This document shows, in pieces, positions 18,879-28,446 of a stretch of 64,000 bases of DNA (positions are counted from its first letter, which is position 1; every line of letters begins with the position of its first letter). Source of the DNA: Anaerolineae bacterium (GTDB lineage: Bacteria; Chloroflexota; Anaerolineae; Anaerolineales; E44-bin32); the NCBI GenBank assembly GCA_030605795.1, contig JAUWHR010000014.1, forward strand, positions 1 through 64,000, given 5' to 3'. The translations under genes were made by a program, and so were the position numbers. The notes beneath the pieces were generated by a model. The model worked only from the letters and a program-made list of their open reading frames with translations, did no database searches and was not told the origin of the DNA.

Positions 18879-21800
18879 TCATTGTGTACCTCGACGTGAT
18901 AATAACCTGCGAAGGTCACCAAGCAAACTAGTCTTCTTTCTAGGTGGTATTCTTTTATCTTTGGCGATAATATTTACCATGATATTCTCTAACCTTCGTT
19001 GTTCACGAATTGTGAAGCTACGAGTACCGTATAGGTATCTCAGCCGAAAATAGATGATCTCTCGCAAAAACCGAATATCGATAATCTCTTTAGTCAAAGC
19101 ATCCATCTTATCTAAGTATCGAGGAAGACGTAGTTCTGTATAAATAGCTAAATAAAATACTTTTAGGTATATTGGTAAATCGCCACTGTCAATTTCCTCT
19201 TCAAGTATTAGTGCAAGTTTCGGAGTACCCAACGAAAAGCTTAAAAGCGACTGCACAAGCATTGTTGGAACTATTTTCATAAACCAAAGGAAGGTTTCCA
19301 CAACTACTTCGGAATCAACAGCTTGTTCTTGTATGTCATCTCCCGTAACCTCCTTTACCCTCTCTTCGAACTTTCGCATGTCCTCTTCGTCAAAGGACTC
19401 GCTAAATGATTCAACCGTAAGGATTAGTAGGTAAAGTAGTTCTATGCTAGTTTCCAAGCAAAATCTAATATGCTCCTTTTTCAGTTGCTTACTATCAATC
19501 AATTCGCAATTTCTTATTAGCCGTGCATATAGTACAAGAATTTCGAGTGCGTTTGACTGAGAAGCAACAGCATCATCCGTTAATTCTTCCGAAGTTCGTA
19601 GGTCATCCTCTTCTTCGCTATCAAGTATCTGGGCTTCGATTACTCTGTCATATATAGCATCCTTAATTTCTTCAGTTAGTCTAGATGCTCGAAGCTTTTC
19701 AACGAAGTTTTCTTTCTCATCTTCTGGAATTGATTCTATAAGACTTTTGTTAAGTTCGATTTCACCAAACTTGGAGATACTAATTTCATGTAAACCCAAT
19801 CTCTCATATAACATTTCAATGTTCTTTTTGAGCCTTTCCATGATAAGCGACAGGAGGTCTTCATTTTTACGGACTAATCCTGTGAGATAATCTATTGAAT
19901 TTGCATATTTCAGGTATCCATCCTCTCCGATAATTACTTCATAAAACTCGGTGTCCTCAATCATCTGCTTTGCCACGAAATATTCAAAGAACGCAATCGA
20001 CCTAAATGAAACCAAATCACCTTGTTGTACAAGTACACCTCTCTGGATTAGAAAATCAAGGATTGTTTGAACTCCTCCTCTAATTGGTAGGCCACGACTT
20101 GAAAAGTAGTCATTCAAGTGCATAAGAGCATCATCGAGAGATATCCTAATTTCGCTGGTTTCTACAAGGTATTTAGCCATATTCGCAAGAAGATCTTCAA
20201 TATTTCTGAAGTCAATGCCACCTGGAAGTAATTCCTCTTGGGGGGATTTGCTTATTAGGATTTCAATGAAATCTTGGATAAGCGTTGCTTTATTTATAGG
20301 TTGGTATTCTCTTTCATGCTCAATTACAAATAGGATAATAGAGATGATAAATGGTGTGCGAGGTAAATTTAAATCGATTAGCTGGTAAAGAATAGTATCT
20401 GCAACTTCACTTGGAGTAAAATCAAGCGTGCTCTTCTCATACCATTTCTTAGCTAATAGCCGAATCTGCTTTCGTCCAAACGAATGTATATAAATCTGGT
20501 TTACCTCAATGCCTAAATCTGGAATCTTATCAACTTGCAATTCAAGCAGTAGATCTTCATTGAGAGTAAACATGTATTGTTGATTTGGATATTCCTCAAT
20601 GAAAGAAACTAATAACACTAATCCCTTTTTATCGTGCAAATCGAAGTCATCAATAAGCAATATCCATTTCTCGTTGCTAAGAAAATCGTTCACATCGATT
20701 TCAATTCCGTAATTATGAAGGTAGTTATTGATTGCGTGTCGGATGCTATCACTGCTTTTTGGTAGATCTCTCCAATTCAATAATAATGGCACCTTTGCTG
20801 CACTCATATTCGCAGGCTCTAGATACCTTGAACTAATGAAGTTCAATAAAGTAGTTTTTCCACTCTCCTGATCTCCAATAAATACGACATTCTTTTCTTC
20901 CTCAATAAGTTCATCGAGAGTTATGGCTACGTCATCTGCCTTCTTCGTTTGTTCTGACCTCAATGAAAGAGGGGGTTCGACAAATACCTCTTCTAATTCT
21001 CTTGGCAAGCTATATGGATGAGTAGAAGGTAGAAGGATGCTGTTGATACCTTTTACAGCAATTTCACGAATTCTTGTTATTATGCTTAGATTAACAGGTA
21101 TTGGTGTAGTGCTTGATTTTGACAATTCGAAACTTACCTGACCGGATGTTTGATCATAAGCTAGAGCCGGCACAAAGCTCCGACTTCGGTCAATGTACTC
21201 TCTAAGATTAACAGTGCCATTATTCTCGTCAAGGGAGTAGTTGATTATCGAATAGCCATTGAAATACTCTCTCCTGAAAAATAATGAGCCACCACTGATG
21301 AGTATTATCTTGTTATTATCAATTGGTTGAACTAAGTCGATGTCAGGTTCATGTGAATGTCCAGTTAGCAAAAAGCTGAATGCGCCATAGACTCTTCGCT
21401 TGATTTCATTCCGCTCAAAATCTCGTAAGTAACTAATAGGATGATGCATGGTCAATATTCGCAAGTCGCAATCTGACAACTCTTCTATGCATCTATCAAC
21501 TACCCTTTCACCAACAATTAATTGACCGTAGTCTTCGTCCCCTCCGTAAGCTCGCCAAGCAGTATTAATACATGCAATTCCGATTTTCCTCTCTCCGTGA
21601 GAGAATTCATATGTGTAGTGAAATACATCCCTGGTCAGTAAATGTTCATTTGGTATGCTGTTAAGAAAATTATCAAAATTCGTCATTCTTTCGAAGAATT
21701 CAGGGTATTCTGAATAATTATCGATTAGTGTATTAACCTTGTCACGATCTGTTAAGTATGATGTCATTCCTTCTTCATGAATTGTTTTGATTTTAGATCT

Positions 21801-22097
21801 TTGGATATCGTGATTGCCTGGACAAAAGAAGATGTTGTTTAAATCCAATCCAAGATGATCGAGGAGGGGGTTAATAAATTGCTCTAGAACCTCCTCATAA
21901 TCAGATCGACCTTTTGTATATCCAAAATCTCCGTTAATTATTAAATCACCAGAAAAAACTACAATGTCAGGTGAAAGTCCTTGATTCTTATGGAGTAACA
22001 AATCATTGAATAATGCTTCAGTAACTATCTTAAATTCCTCAATACCTTCTAATTTGAAGTGCAAGTCTGATAGGTGGAGAATCCTTAAATATGCCAT
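18879..22097 (-). CDS. calcineurin-like metallophosphoesterase fused to STAND/NACHT-like NTPase; candidate defence protein
   Basis: Start MAYLRILHLSDLHF with upstream AGGAG. MPE motifs DLH, FSGDLIINGD, PGNHDIQ, MHHP, GHSHEPD; Walker A FIGDQESGKTTLL, Walker B WILLIDDFD; long helical acidic C-terminus. Confidence 0.85.
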   Translation of the reverse strand: MAYLRILHLSDLHFKLEGIEEFKIVTEALFNDLLLHKNQGLSPDIVVFSGDLIINGDFGYTKGRSDYEEVLEQFINPLLDHLGLDLNNIFFCPGNHDIQRSKIKTIHEEGMTSYLTDRDKVNTLIDNYSEYPEFFERMTNFDNFLNSIPNEHLLTRDVFHYTYEFSHGERKIGIACINTAWRAYGGDEDYGQLIVGERVVDRCIEELSDCDLRILTMHHPISYLRDFERNEIKRRVYGAFSFLLTGHSHEPDIDLVQPIDNNKIILISGGSLFFRREYFNGYSIINYSLDENNGTVNLREYIDRSRSFVPALAYDQTSGQVSFELSKSSTTPIPVNLSIITRIREIAVKGINSILLPSTHPYSLPRELEEVFVEPPLSLRSEQTKKADDVAITLDELIEEEKNVVFIGDQESGKTTLLNFISSRYLEPANMSAAKVPLLLNWRDLPKSSDSIRHAINNYLHNYGIEIDVNDFLSNEKWILLIDDFDLHDKKGLVLLVSFIEEYPNQQYMFTLNEDLLLELQVDKIPDLGIEVNQIYIHSFGRKQIRLLAKKWYEKSTLDFTPSEVADTILYQLIDLNLPRTPFIISIILFVIEHEREYQPINKATLIQDFIEILISKSPQEELLPGGIDFRNIEDLLANMAKYLVETSEIRISLDDALMHLNDYFSSRGLPIRGGVQTILDFLIQRGVLVQQGDLVSFRSIAFFEYFVAKQMIEDTEFYEVIIGEDGYLKYANSIDYLTGLVRKNEDLLSLIMERLKKNIEMLYERLGLHEISISKFGEIELNKSLIESIPEDEKENFVEKLRASRLTEEIKDAIYDRVIEAQILDSEEEDDLRTSEELTDDAVASQSNALEILVLYARLIRNCELIDSKQLKKEHIRFCLETSIELLYLLILTVESFSESFDEEDMRKFEERVKEVTGDDIQEQAVDSEVVVETFLWFMKIVPTMLVQSLLSFSLGTPKLALILEEEIDSGDLPIYLKVFYLAIYTELRLPRYLDKMDALTKEIIDIRFLREIIYFRLRYLYGTRSFTIREQRRLENIMVNIIAKDKRIPPRKKTSLLGDLRRLLSRRGTQ

Positions 22098-22418
22098 TGA
22101 TAGTCTCCTCTTTAAATATTTTGAAGATTGCAAGCCTGTTTCTCTTAGATATTATCGTTAGATCTATTTGCCTCTTGGCTCTCTGTTTTTAAGATATACC
22201 CGACCTCAATCGAAGTCGGGCTTAGTTTTGCGATGTAAGTGCCTGGCACCCCACTACGCCGAGGCTGAACTGTGTAGATATAGATTACATCAGGTGAAAA
22301 CCTGATTCAAGGAGAAAACAATTCTCCATCTGAATACATGATACACAAACCAACCTTAGGAAACCCTCAAGATAATATTACTAGTTCTCAATTGAATTAA
22401 TCACTAGGAAAAGATACC

Positions 22419-22451
22419 GCCCCAGCACACCGGAGGGGGGCCGGCTGGGGC
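22419..22451 (-). terminator. probable terminator downstream of DUF4145-like gene
   Basis: GCCCCAGC (22419-22426)/GCTGGGGC (22444-22451) inverted repeat; T-rich sequence follows on the minus strand. Confidence 0.5.
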
Positions 22452-22517
22452 TTTGGCGTGCTCGCAAAGCCACGCCTTGGTCATTTTATTTACAGAGATA
22501 GGTTATGTCAAACGGAT

Positions 22518-23231
22518 TTATTGCGTTTGTGGTGGTGTTTGTGATTGCGCTTTGTTGTTAGTCGGATGCGGCATTTCTTTTATATATTTATCCGAAATCT
22601 TAATGGACACGATAAAATTCACAACCAAACCTATCAAATCCTTAAGTTCGTCCAATCCCATCTCTTCCCATTTTCTAGTATAGTGTGTCTCATCATTTCC
22701 AAGCCAGGTTGCCCTTTCTGCTAATGCTTTAATTCTACGGTCCTCAATATGATCTGATATAACCTTTCCAAGTGGTACCTTCCTTGCAATCTTCTCCTTC
22801 AGTTCTTCATCTTCCACCTGATCAATCACAAAGTCCTTTACTAAGAATTCAAGCGCCTTACGATAGCCACAACCACAAACCTGTTCTAATCCTCTCGCTT
22901 CAGCTGCTTCAGCATCGTTATAAATTCCTTGAAATTTGGGCGAGATTTTATTTATCTCATCAGAAAAGGATGTCCCAATATAAGCCTTTGGTGCAGAATT
23001 CAAATATATATATGAAGTTCTACCAAGACAGCTGTAATAGGCGATAAATAGCTTTTGACACTTTAATCTTGTGCAGCGGCAAACCAATTGCAGGTCATAA
23101 TAAGTATCATAAGCATATATCACCACCGGATCGATTCCATGGTTGCACAAGGGACACGTATCTGGTTTATGCTCAATCATTCTTGAATTTTTTTCGCCTT
23201 CGACGTCTACTGATGGTATAGAAATCGTCAT
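22518..23231 (-). CDS. DUF4145-like zinc-ribbon protein
   Basis: CPLCNHGIDPVVIYAYDTYYDLQLVCRCTRLKCQKLFIAYYSC then ARGLEQVCGCGYRKALEFLVKDFVID...LGNDETHYTRKWEEMGLDELKDLIGLVVNFI; resembles DUF4145 layout. Confidence 0.65.
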   Translation of the reverse strand: MTISIPSVDVEGEKNSRMIEHKPDTCPLCNHGIDPVVIYAYDTYYDLQLVCRCTRLKCQKLFIAYYSCLGRTSYIYLNSAPKAYIGTSFSDEINKISPKFQGIYNDAEAAEARGLEQVCGCGYRKALEFLVKDFVIDQVEDEELKEKIARKVPLGKVISDHIEDRRIKALAERATWLGNDETHYTRKWEEMGLDELKDLIGLVVNFIVSIKISDKYIKEMPHPTNNKAQSQTPPQTQ

Positions 23232-23512
23232 TATTCACTTCCTAGAAATACTCATGATGACTACGCAAATAAGAGTCTATCCCACATTAGAGCAAGTGCA
23301 AAGTACTTCAATGCACCTCATAGTGATAAGCACACAGGGATGAAAATAAGTTGCCCCCAACCTGAGGGGGAACAGGCTGAGGGCTTCAGGCGTACTTGCT
23401 TATGCTCGCTTGTTAAAGAGTAAAAAGGTCAGTCACAAATCTAGGGGATTGTTCTGAAGGTCTATGCTTGGAATTATGCGGACAATGAAGGTGCCTACAC
23501 GATGCTGCCAAC

Positions 23513-24301
23513 TCAGCCAATCGCTTCTTCGAAAGCCACAGCTTCCAATTCCGCCATTCCTATTTTAAGTAGGAACATTTCGATCGACTCTTCTTTAGGT
23601 AGCTTTCTTTTTCTCCTTGATAGGAACCTGGCAAACGTCGCTGCTGGACTAACCAGTGAAATCAAATCATCGATTCTTCGAGCTTTGTATAACCCTCTAA
23701 GTTGATCAATCCAGCTTCTTGGTTTTCTCACATTGACAGTCCCAAACTTGACCCCTCTGACCATCACACGTGCAATAGCTGTAACCCATTCATCATACGT
23801 TGGATAGTCTGAAGCTCCTTTCTCATAACCGAGGTCGCCCAATAATATCTGATGGCCCTCGCTTCTATTATTATCAAACATCTTTGGATGATTCCACCAA
23901 TTTAAGAGTAAATAATTCATAAAGATTTCCTTCTTTTCACTTCTTCGGATTATTTCACCGATAACTTCAGGTCGCCTATCTTTTAACGGGTATCTTTCTC
24001 GCACTTCATTATCGGATTCATTTATGGCATTAATATAGGTTCGATATTGTTGGACAATTTTATCAATCTCGTTATCAGTTGATTGGAATGTTCTACTAGA
24101 ATCGCTTTCCAAACTCTCCTTTGCACTCAACTCCCTCCCACAATATCGGCATTTAATAGCATCCGATCGAATCCACTCAGCACAGTAAGGACATTTTTTA
24201 CGGTCTTCTGAGGGCAACTCTGTTTCTAACTCACGACCGCAATAACGACAAACAATTGCTTCATTTTGGATTTCTTCAGCACAGAAGGGGCATTTCTTCA
24301 T
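23513..24301 (-). CDS. tandem double-zinc-ribbon hypothetical protein
   Basis: KKCPFCAEEIQNEAIVCRYCGREL...KKCPYCAEWIRSDAIKCRYCGREL followed by an uncharacterised region. Confidence 0.72.
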   Translation of the reverse strand: MKKCPFCAEEIQNEAIVCRYCGRELETELPSEDRKKCPYCAEWIRSDAIKCRYCGRELSAKESLESDSSRTFQSTDNEIDKIVQQYRTYINAINESDNEVRERYPLKDRRPEVIGEIIRRSEKKEIFMNYLLLNWWNHPKMFDNNRSEGHQILLGDLGYEKGASDYPTYDEWVTAIARVMVRGVKFGTVNVRKPRSWIDQLRGLYKARRIDDLISLVSPAATFARFLSRRKRKLPKEESIEMFLLKIGMAELEAVAFEEAIG

Positions 24302-24373
24302 TGGAGGTCCCCTGGAGGTCGAGCAACTACAGTCTATAATCCTTGGTCGGAAGGAGTCTGGCTGAGGTCTGAG

Positions 24374-24742
24374 TTACTTCGGCGTTGAACTAGAGCCTTC
24401 TTCTACTGGTAGTTCCCGGCCACAATAGCGACACACAATAGCTTTAGCTTTTATTATTTCTGCACAAAATGGACATTCTTTTATTTCTGGGAGTTTTGGT
24501 CCAGGTTCAGAATATCCACTCCTAAGAGTTTGTCTAGTAATTCTATTAATCTCGGTATCTCTTTTATTTTTTTGCCGACGAATTACTACTGTTTTAAATA
24601 CCCAAAACCCCAACATAAATAGAATCCCGAAAATCCCGTTACTGTAATCCCCTTCAAACATTAGAATGATGCTGAAAATTATAACCAATGCGAAAATGCC
24701 CACTTCTCTTGCTGTCCATCCTGACATTGGCTCCTCCTTCAA
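24374..24742 (-). CDS. membrane protein with C-terminal zinc ribbon
   Basis: Two hydrophobic segments then ECPFCAEIIKAKAIVCRYCGREL, near-identical module to the neighbouring ORF. Confidence 0.7.
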   Translation of the reverse strand: MKEEPMSGWTAREVGIFALVIIFSIILMFEGDYSNGIFGILFMLGFWVFKTVVIRRQKNKRDTEINRITRQTLRSGYSEPGPKLPEIKECPFCAEIIKAKAIVCRYCGRELPVEEGSSSTPK

Positions 24743-24966
24743 TTTAAACGAGTAACGCTACGAATATCGCAATTCCAGCCCACTTCCCCTTGATGTACCA
24801 ATGGCTGCCCCTATAATAAAATATTCTTCCTACTGTTCTGTAATGCCAGGGTGTCACTCGTGAGTACAATAGTCACAAATCGCCACTCGATCTAAGGGGG
24901 GCACGCCAATGAGTTGAACGTCCTACTTTCCCCTTTGGTACTAGTTGGACGCCTGATTTCATTCTA

Positions 24967-25233
24967 CTACAGGAATCTATCAATTGGGCCATGCTCCCTA
25001 TGAGCCTCTGACAAATCATCCTTCACCATTTCCACATACCGTCTGGTCATTTCCAGGGTTGAATGACCCAATAAACTCTGAAGGTGAAGGACATTCATTC
25101 CTGCTTTCAAACTTAGTATAGCAAGGTGTGTGAGGTCACTATTGATTGTAGAGCCCTTAGAAGCCCTCCTGGTTCTTTGTGGGTGAAGTATAGGGGCATT
25201 CTCATTTATTGAGAAAAGTGTCAATAGGTCCAT
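24967..25233 (-). pseudogene. degraded tyrosine recombinase C-terminal remnant (1)
   Basis: DLTHLAILSLKAGMNVLHLQSLLGHSTLEMTRRYVEMVKDDLSEAHREHGPIDRFL; the normal HxLRHTFA box is eroded to LTHLAIL. Confidence 0.78.
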
Positions 25234-25291
25234 GTAACCTATGAGCCTCTACCAAATCATCATCCAACATTTGGACATACCGACGAGTCAT
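25202..25291 (-). pseudogene. degraded tyrosine recombinase C-terminal remnant (2)
   Basis: Manual translation: MTRRYVQMLDDDLVEAHRLHGPIDTFLNK*, homologous to the ends of remnant 1 and the intact recombinase. Confidence 0.78.
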
Positions 25292-25298
25292 CAAAACT

Positions 25299-26141
25299 TC
25301 AATTCAAGAATCGGTCCACTGGTGAATGATCCCTATGTGCTTGAAGCAAGTCCTCATCAACTTGGGCGACGTAGACACGAACCATATCCAAGGTACGGTG
25401 ACCGAGTAGCCTCTGTAAAGCTATCAGATTAATTCCACTCCGAAGCGCCATAGTAGCAAAGCTTCGTCGACATTTGTGGCAACTTATTTTCACCCCTGAA
25501 CTCTTGCTGATCCTTTCCATTGCGGAGGCTAACCCAGAACCGGTTAGATTGAAGATTCGTCCATTGTCATCAGGAGCTTTCATTCTCCACTTCAAGAGAG
25601 CACGGCGGGCTTTGACCCCAATTACTGCTGTACGGGCTTTACCACCCTTCCCGTTGCGTACAAGTATGCTTCCTGTCTTTATGTCAACATCATCCCAAGT
25701 CAGGTCCAATAGCTCAGCCCTCCTTAGCCCACTATCAATCAAAACAAGGATGATTGCCTTATCTCTAAAATTACAGACTGTCAAGACCTTCTTGATCTCA
25801 GCGGGGGTAAGAACTTCCATCCGCTTTTCGTGTACCTTGGGCATATCAACCGTGAAGATGTTAGCAAGATACCCCTCAGCATGTGCAAAGCGTACGAATG
25901 CTCTAATTGCCCTTGCATGGGCGTGAACGGTGGCGCTTGAAACTCCCCGTTTTGCCACACTAGCCAGAAACCTTCGCACATCCTGTGATGTGATATCATC
26001 TGTCTGCAAGCTCTCAATGAAAGGGGTCAGCATTCGTTGGTAAAAGTCTAGGGTGTCTTCACTGCACAGCTTCGCTTCTCTACTTAGTAAGAAGTCTGTC
26101 AGAATCACGTGCCCGTTCATGCTGGTAGCCTCCTGTTCCAC
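25299..26141 (-). CDS. tyrosine recombinase/integrase (XerC/D-like)
   Basis: DSGLRRAELLDLTWDDV (Arg I), CHKCRRSFATMALRSG (HxxR), LLGHRTLDMVRVYV (GH...Y); N-terminal SAM-like core-binding domain. Confidence 0.9.
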   Translation of the reverse strand: MEQEATSMNGHVILTDFLLSREAKLCSEDTLDFYQRMLTPFIESLQTDDITSQDVRRFLASVAKRGVSSATVHAHARAIRAFVRFAHAEGYLANIFTVDMPKVHEKRMEVLTPAEIKKVLTVCNFRDKAIILVLIDSGLRRAELLDLTWDDVDIKTGSILVRNGKGGKARTAVIGVKARRALLKWRMKAPDDNGRIFNLTGSGLASAMERISKSSGVKISCHKCRRSFATMALRSGINLIALQRLLGHRTLDMVRVYVAQVDEDLLQAHRDHSPVDRFLN

Positions 26142-26238
26142 CAGCGACGAGGCTCAAATTTCCTGTCCCTCACTTTTTCAACCCCCCGACATAAGTCTAC
26201 TTTACATCACTAGTAGCGCCAGATATAATCAATTGAGC

Positions 26239-26320
26239 GGGGAAGTGCTGGAATTGGCAGACAGGCGTGACTTAGGATCACGTGCCGTAAGGCGTGAGGG
26301 TTCAAATCCCTCCTTCCCCA
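26239..26320 (+). tRNA. tRNA-Leu (anticodon UAG)
   Basis: Acceptor GGGGAAG/CTTCCCC, anticodon arm CGTGA-CTTAGGA-TCACG, long variable arm, T-arm GAGGG-TTCAAAT-CCCTC; no encoded CCA. Confidence 0.93.
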
Positions 26321-26408
26321 TTCATGCGCTTGGACTGGATACCACCCCTACACCAGTACAAACGACAGTCCGTGCCCACCAAAGGCGCGCTCTTGGAGGA
26401 TAGACACG

Positions 26409-27797
26409 TTGAAAATTAATACCGAGACCCTGGAAGACCGCCAAGTACAGCTCACCGTGGAGATCCCCGGCGAACGTCTGCAGGCGGCGATGCGTTCCAC
26501 AGCTCGACGCTTGAGCCGCGAGACTCGCATCCCTGGTTTCCGCCCAGGTAAGGCGCCATACAACATAATCATTAACAAATTTGGCGAACAGGTTGTATTC
26601 GAAGAGACGTTAGACGACCTCGGCAAGGAAATCTATCATCAGGCGCTGGAGGAAACAGAGCTCGACCCCTATGGCCCTGGCTCGCTTGATGAAGTGGTCA
26701 GTCGTGATCCGCTCGTAATACGCTATACCGTACCGCTCCCTCCCGAAGTTAACCTAGGAAACTACCGAGAGATACGTATCCCGTACGAAGACCCCCAGGT
26801 CACCGATGACACCTTAGAGGCGGTCTTGGAGGATCTACAACAGAGACAGGCCCTGATCGAACCAGCTGATCGCCCAGCTCAACTCTCCGACGTAGTAGTT
26901 CTGGATATCCGTGGCGAGCTTCGTGAACCACCGGATGAAGAAGACGCCATTCTACTTGATAAAAAAGGAGTGGGGGTATTGATTGCTGAAGAATCTGACT
27001 GGCCCGTTCCTGGGATAGCCGAGCATCTCATAGGACTTGAGGTCGGAGACGACCGCCACTTTGAGTATATCTTTCCGGAGGACTATCCCTCAGAGGACTT
27101 ACACAATCTCACCGCTGATTTCCATCTCACTTGCCTCGAAGTCAAATCTCGAATCGTCCCCGATTGGTCGGATGACCTAGCTCGAAACGTTGGGGACTAC
27201 AACGACCTTCTCGATCTACGCTTGAAAATCCGTGGGGAGTTGCTTGAACGAGCCCAACGCCAGGCCGATGCGGAGTACGCCCAACGGGTAATCGAAGCTA
27301 CGATTGAAGGCGCCACAATCAGCTACCCACCAATGCTGCTGCAAGACGAAGTGAACGAAATGCTGACAGAGTTGGGACGACGTTTGATGAGACAGAACCT
27401 CAATCTGGAAGACTACTTAAAGATCGAGAAAAAAACCAAAGAGGAACTTCGCTCCGAGCTTGAACCGCGAGCCCTAGAACGCCTCACTCAAGCTCTCGCC
27501 CTGGGGAAATTAGTCGAGGTCGAGGAACTTGAGGTGGGGGAGGAGGAAGTTAGTACCGAAATCGATCGAATCATCGCACCTTTCAAAGACCAGTCGGAAG
27601 AGATCCGGAAGTCGTTTGACGACCCGATGAGTCGCCGTCACCTCACCCTTGATCTGCTTACTAATAAAGCCATTAAAAAAATTGTCGCTATCGCTAAGGG
27701 TGAGCTAAACTCTGCCGAAGAGACCTCTGCCGAAGAGACCTCTGAGGTACCCAAGCAGGAAAGTATACCTGATGAGGGTAACCCAAATAAGGAGTAA
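26409..27797 (+). CDS. tig: trigger factor
   Basis: Trigger-factor N-terminal domain ([32 protein letters not shown]), PPIase and C-terminal domains; upstream of clpP-clpX. Confidence 0.94.
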   Translation: MKINTETLEDRQVQLTVEIPGERLQAAMRSTARRLSRETRIPGFRPGKAPYNIIINKFGEQVVFEETLDDLGKEIYHQALEETELDPYGPGSLDEVVSRDPLVIRYTVPLPPEVNLGNYREIRIPYEDPQVTDDTLEAVLEDLQQRQALIEPADRPAQLSDVVVLDIRGELREPPDEEDAILLDKKGVGVLIAEESDWPVPGIAEHLIGLEVGDDRHFEYIFPEDYPSEDLHNLTADFHLTCLEVKSRIVPDWSDDLARNVGDYNDLLDLRLKIRGELLERAQRQADAEYAQRVIEATIEGATISYPPMLLQDEVNEMLTELGRRLMRQNLNLEDYLKIEKKTKEELRSELEPRALERLTQALALGKLVEVEELEVGEEEVSTEIDRIIAPFKDQSEEIRKSFDDPMSRRHLTLDLLTNKAIKKIVAIAKGELNSAEETSAEETSEVPKQESIPDEGNPNKE

Positions 27798-27808
27798 ATG
27801 AAAATATC

Positions 27809-28441
27809 ATGTCAGATATAAACCCTCAATTTCTCGTCCCCATGGTCATCGAAACCAGCGGCCGAGGGGAACGAGCATACGATATCTATTCTTTACTTCT
27901 CCGAGAGCGTATCATCTTTCTCGGAACACCGATAAACGACCAAGTCTCTAATTTGATCATTGCCCAATTGCTTTATCTCGACCGTGAGGACGCAGATAAG
28001 CAAATCTACATGTACATCAACTGTCCTGGCGGCGGTATTTATTCCGGTTTGGCAATCTATGATACGATGCAGCAGCTTAGTGCCCCAATTTCAACCGTTG
28101 CCGTAGGGGTCACAGCATCTTTTGGGACTGTACTCTTGGCCGCGGGCACCAAGGATATGCGCTACGCGCTGCCTCACGCGACTATCCACCTTCACCAACC
28201 AATGGGTGGAACACAAGGTCAGGCGACCGATATTGAGATTCAGGCCAAAGAGATATTGCGCCTTCGTGAAAAATTGAATATTATTATTGCCAAACATACC
28301 GAGCAGTCGCTGGAAACAATTGAACGTGACACCGAGCGGGATTTCTACATGGATGGCGAAGCTGCCAAGGAGTACGGCCTGATCGATCACGTTCTCTACC
28401 CCTCCGACGAGAAGAAGAGTAAAGAAGAGGGAGACGAGTAG
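27809..28441 (+). CDS. clpP: ATP-dependent Clp protease proteolytic subunit
   Basis: [44 protein letters not shown], catalytic Ser/His/Asp context. Confidence 0.97.
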   Translation: MSDINPQFLVPMVIETSGRGERAYDIYSLLLRERIIFLGTPINDQVSNLIIAQLLYLDREDADKQIYMYINCPGGGIYSGLAIYDTMQQLSAPISTVAVGVTASFGTVLLAAGTKDMRYALPHATIHLHQPMGGTQGQATDIEIQAKEILRLREKLNIIIAKHTEQSLETIERDTERDFYMDGEAAKEYGLIDHVLYPSDEKKSKEEGDE

Positions 28442-28446
28442 TTAAA

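Noticed and set aside
26239-26320. tRNA-Leu as the attachment site of the 18.6-26.2 kb island
   Set aside because: The island lies 5' of the tRNA, whereas most tRNA-targeting integrases leave the island 3'; I found no duplicated tRNA 3' end near 18.6 kb. Kept only as a proximity observation.
27714-27743. 15-bp tandem duplication (GCCGAAGAGACCTCT x2) at the end of tig
   Set aside because: In-frame low-complexity tail of trigger factor; simple slippage, not otherwise notable.
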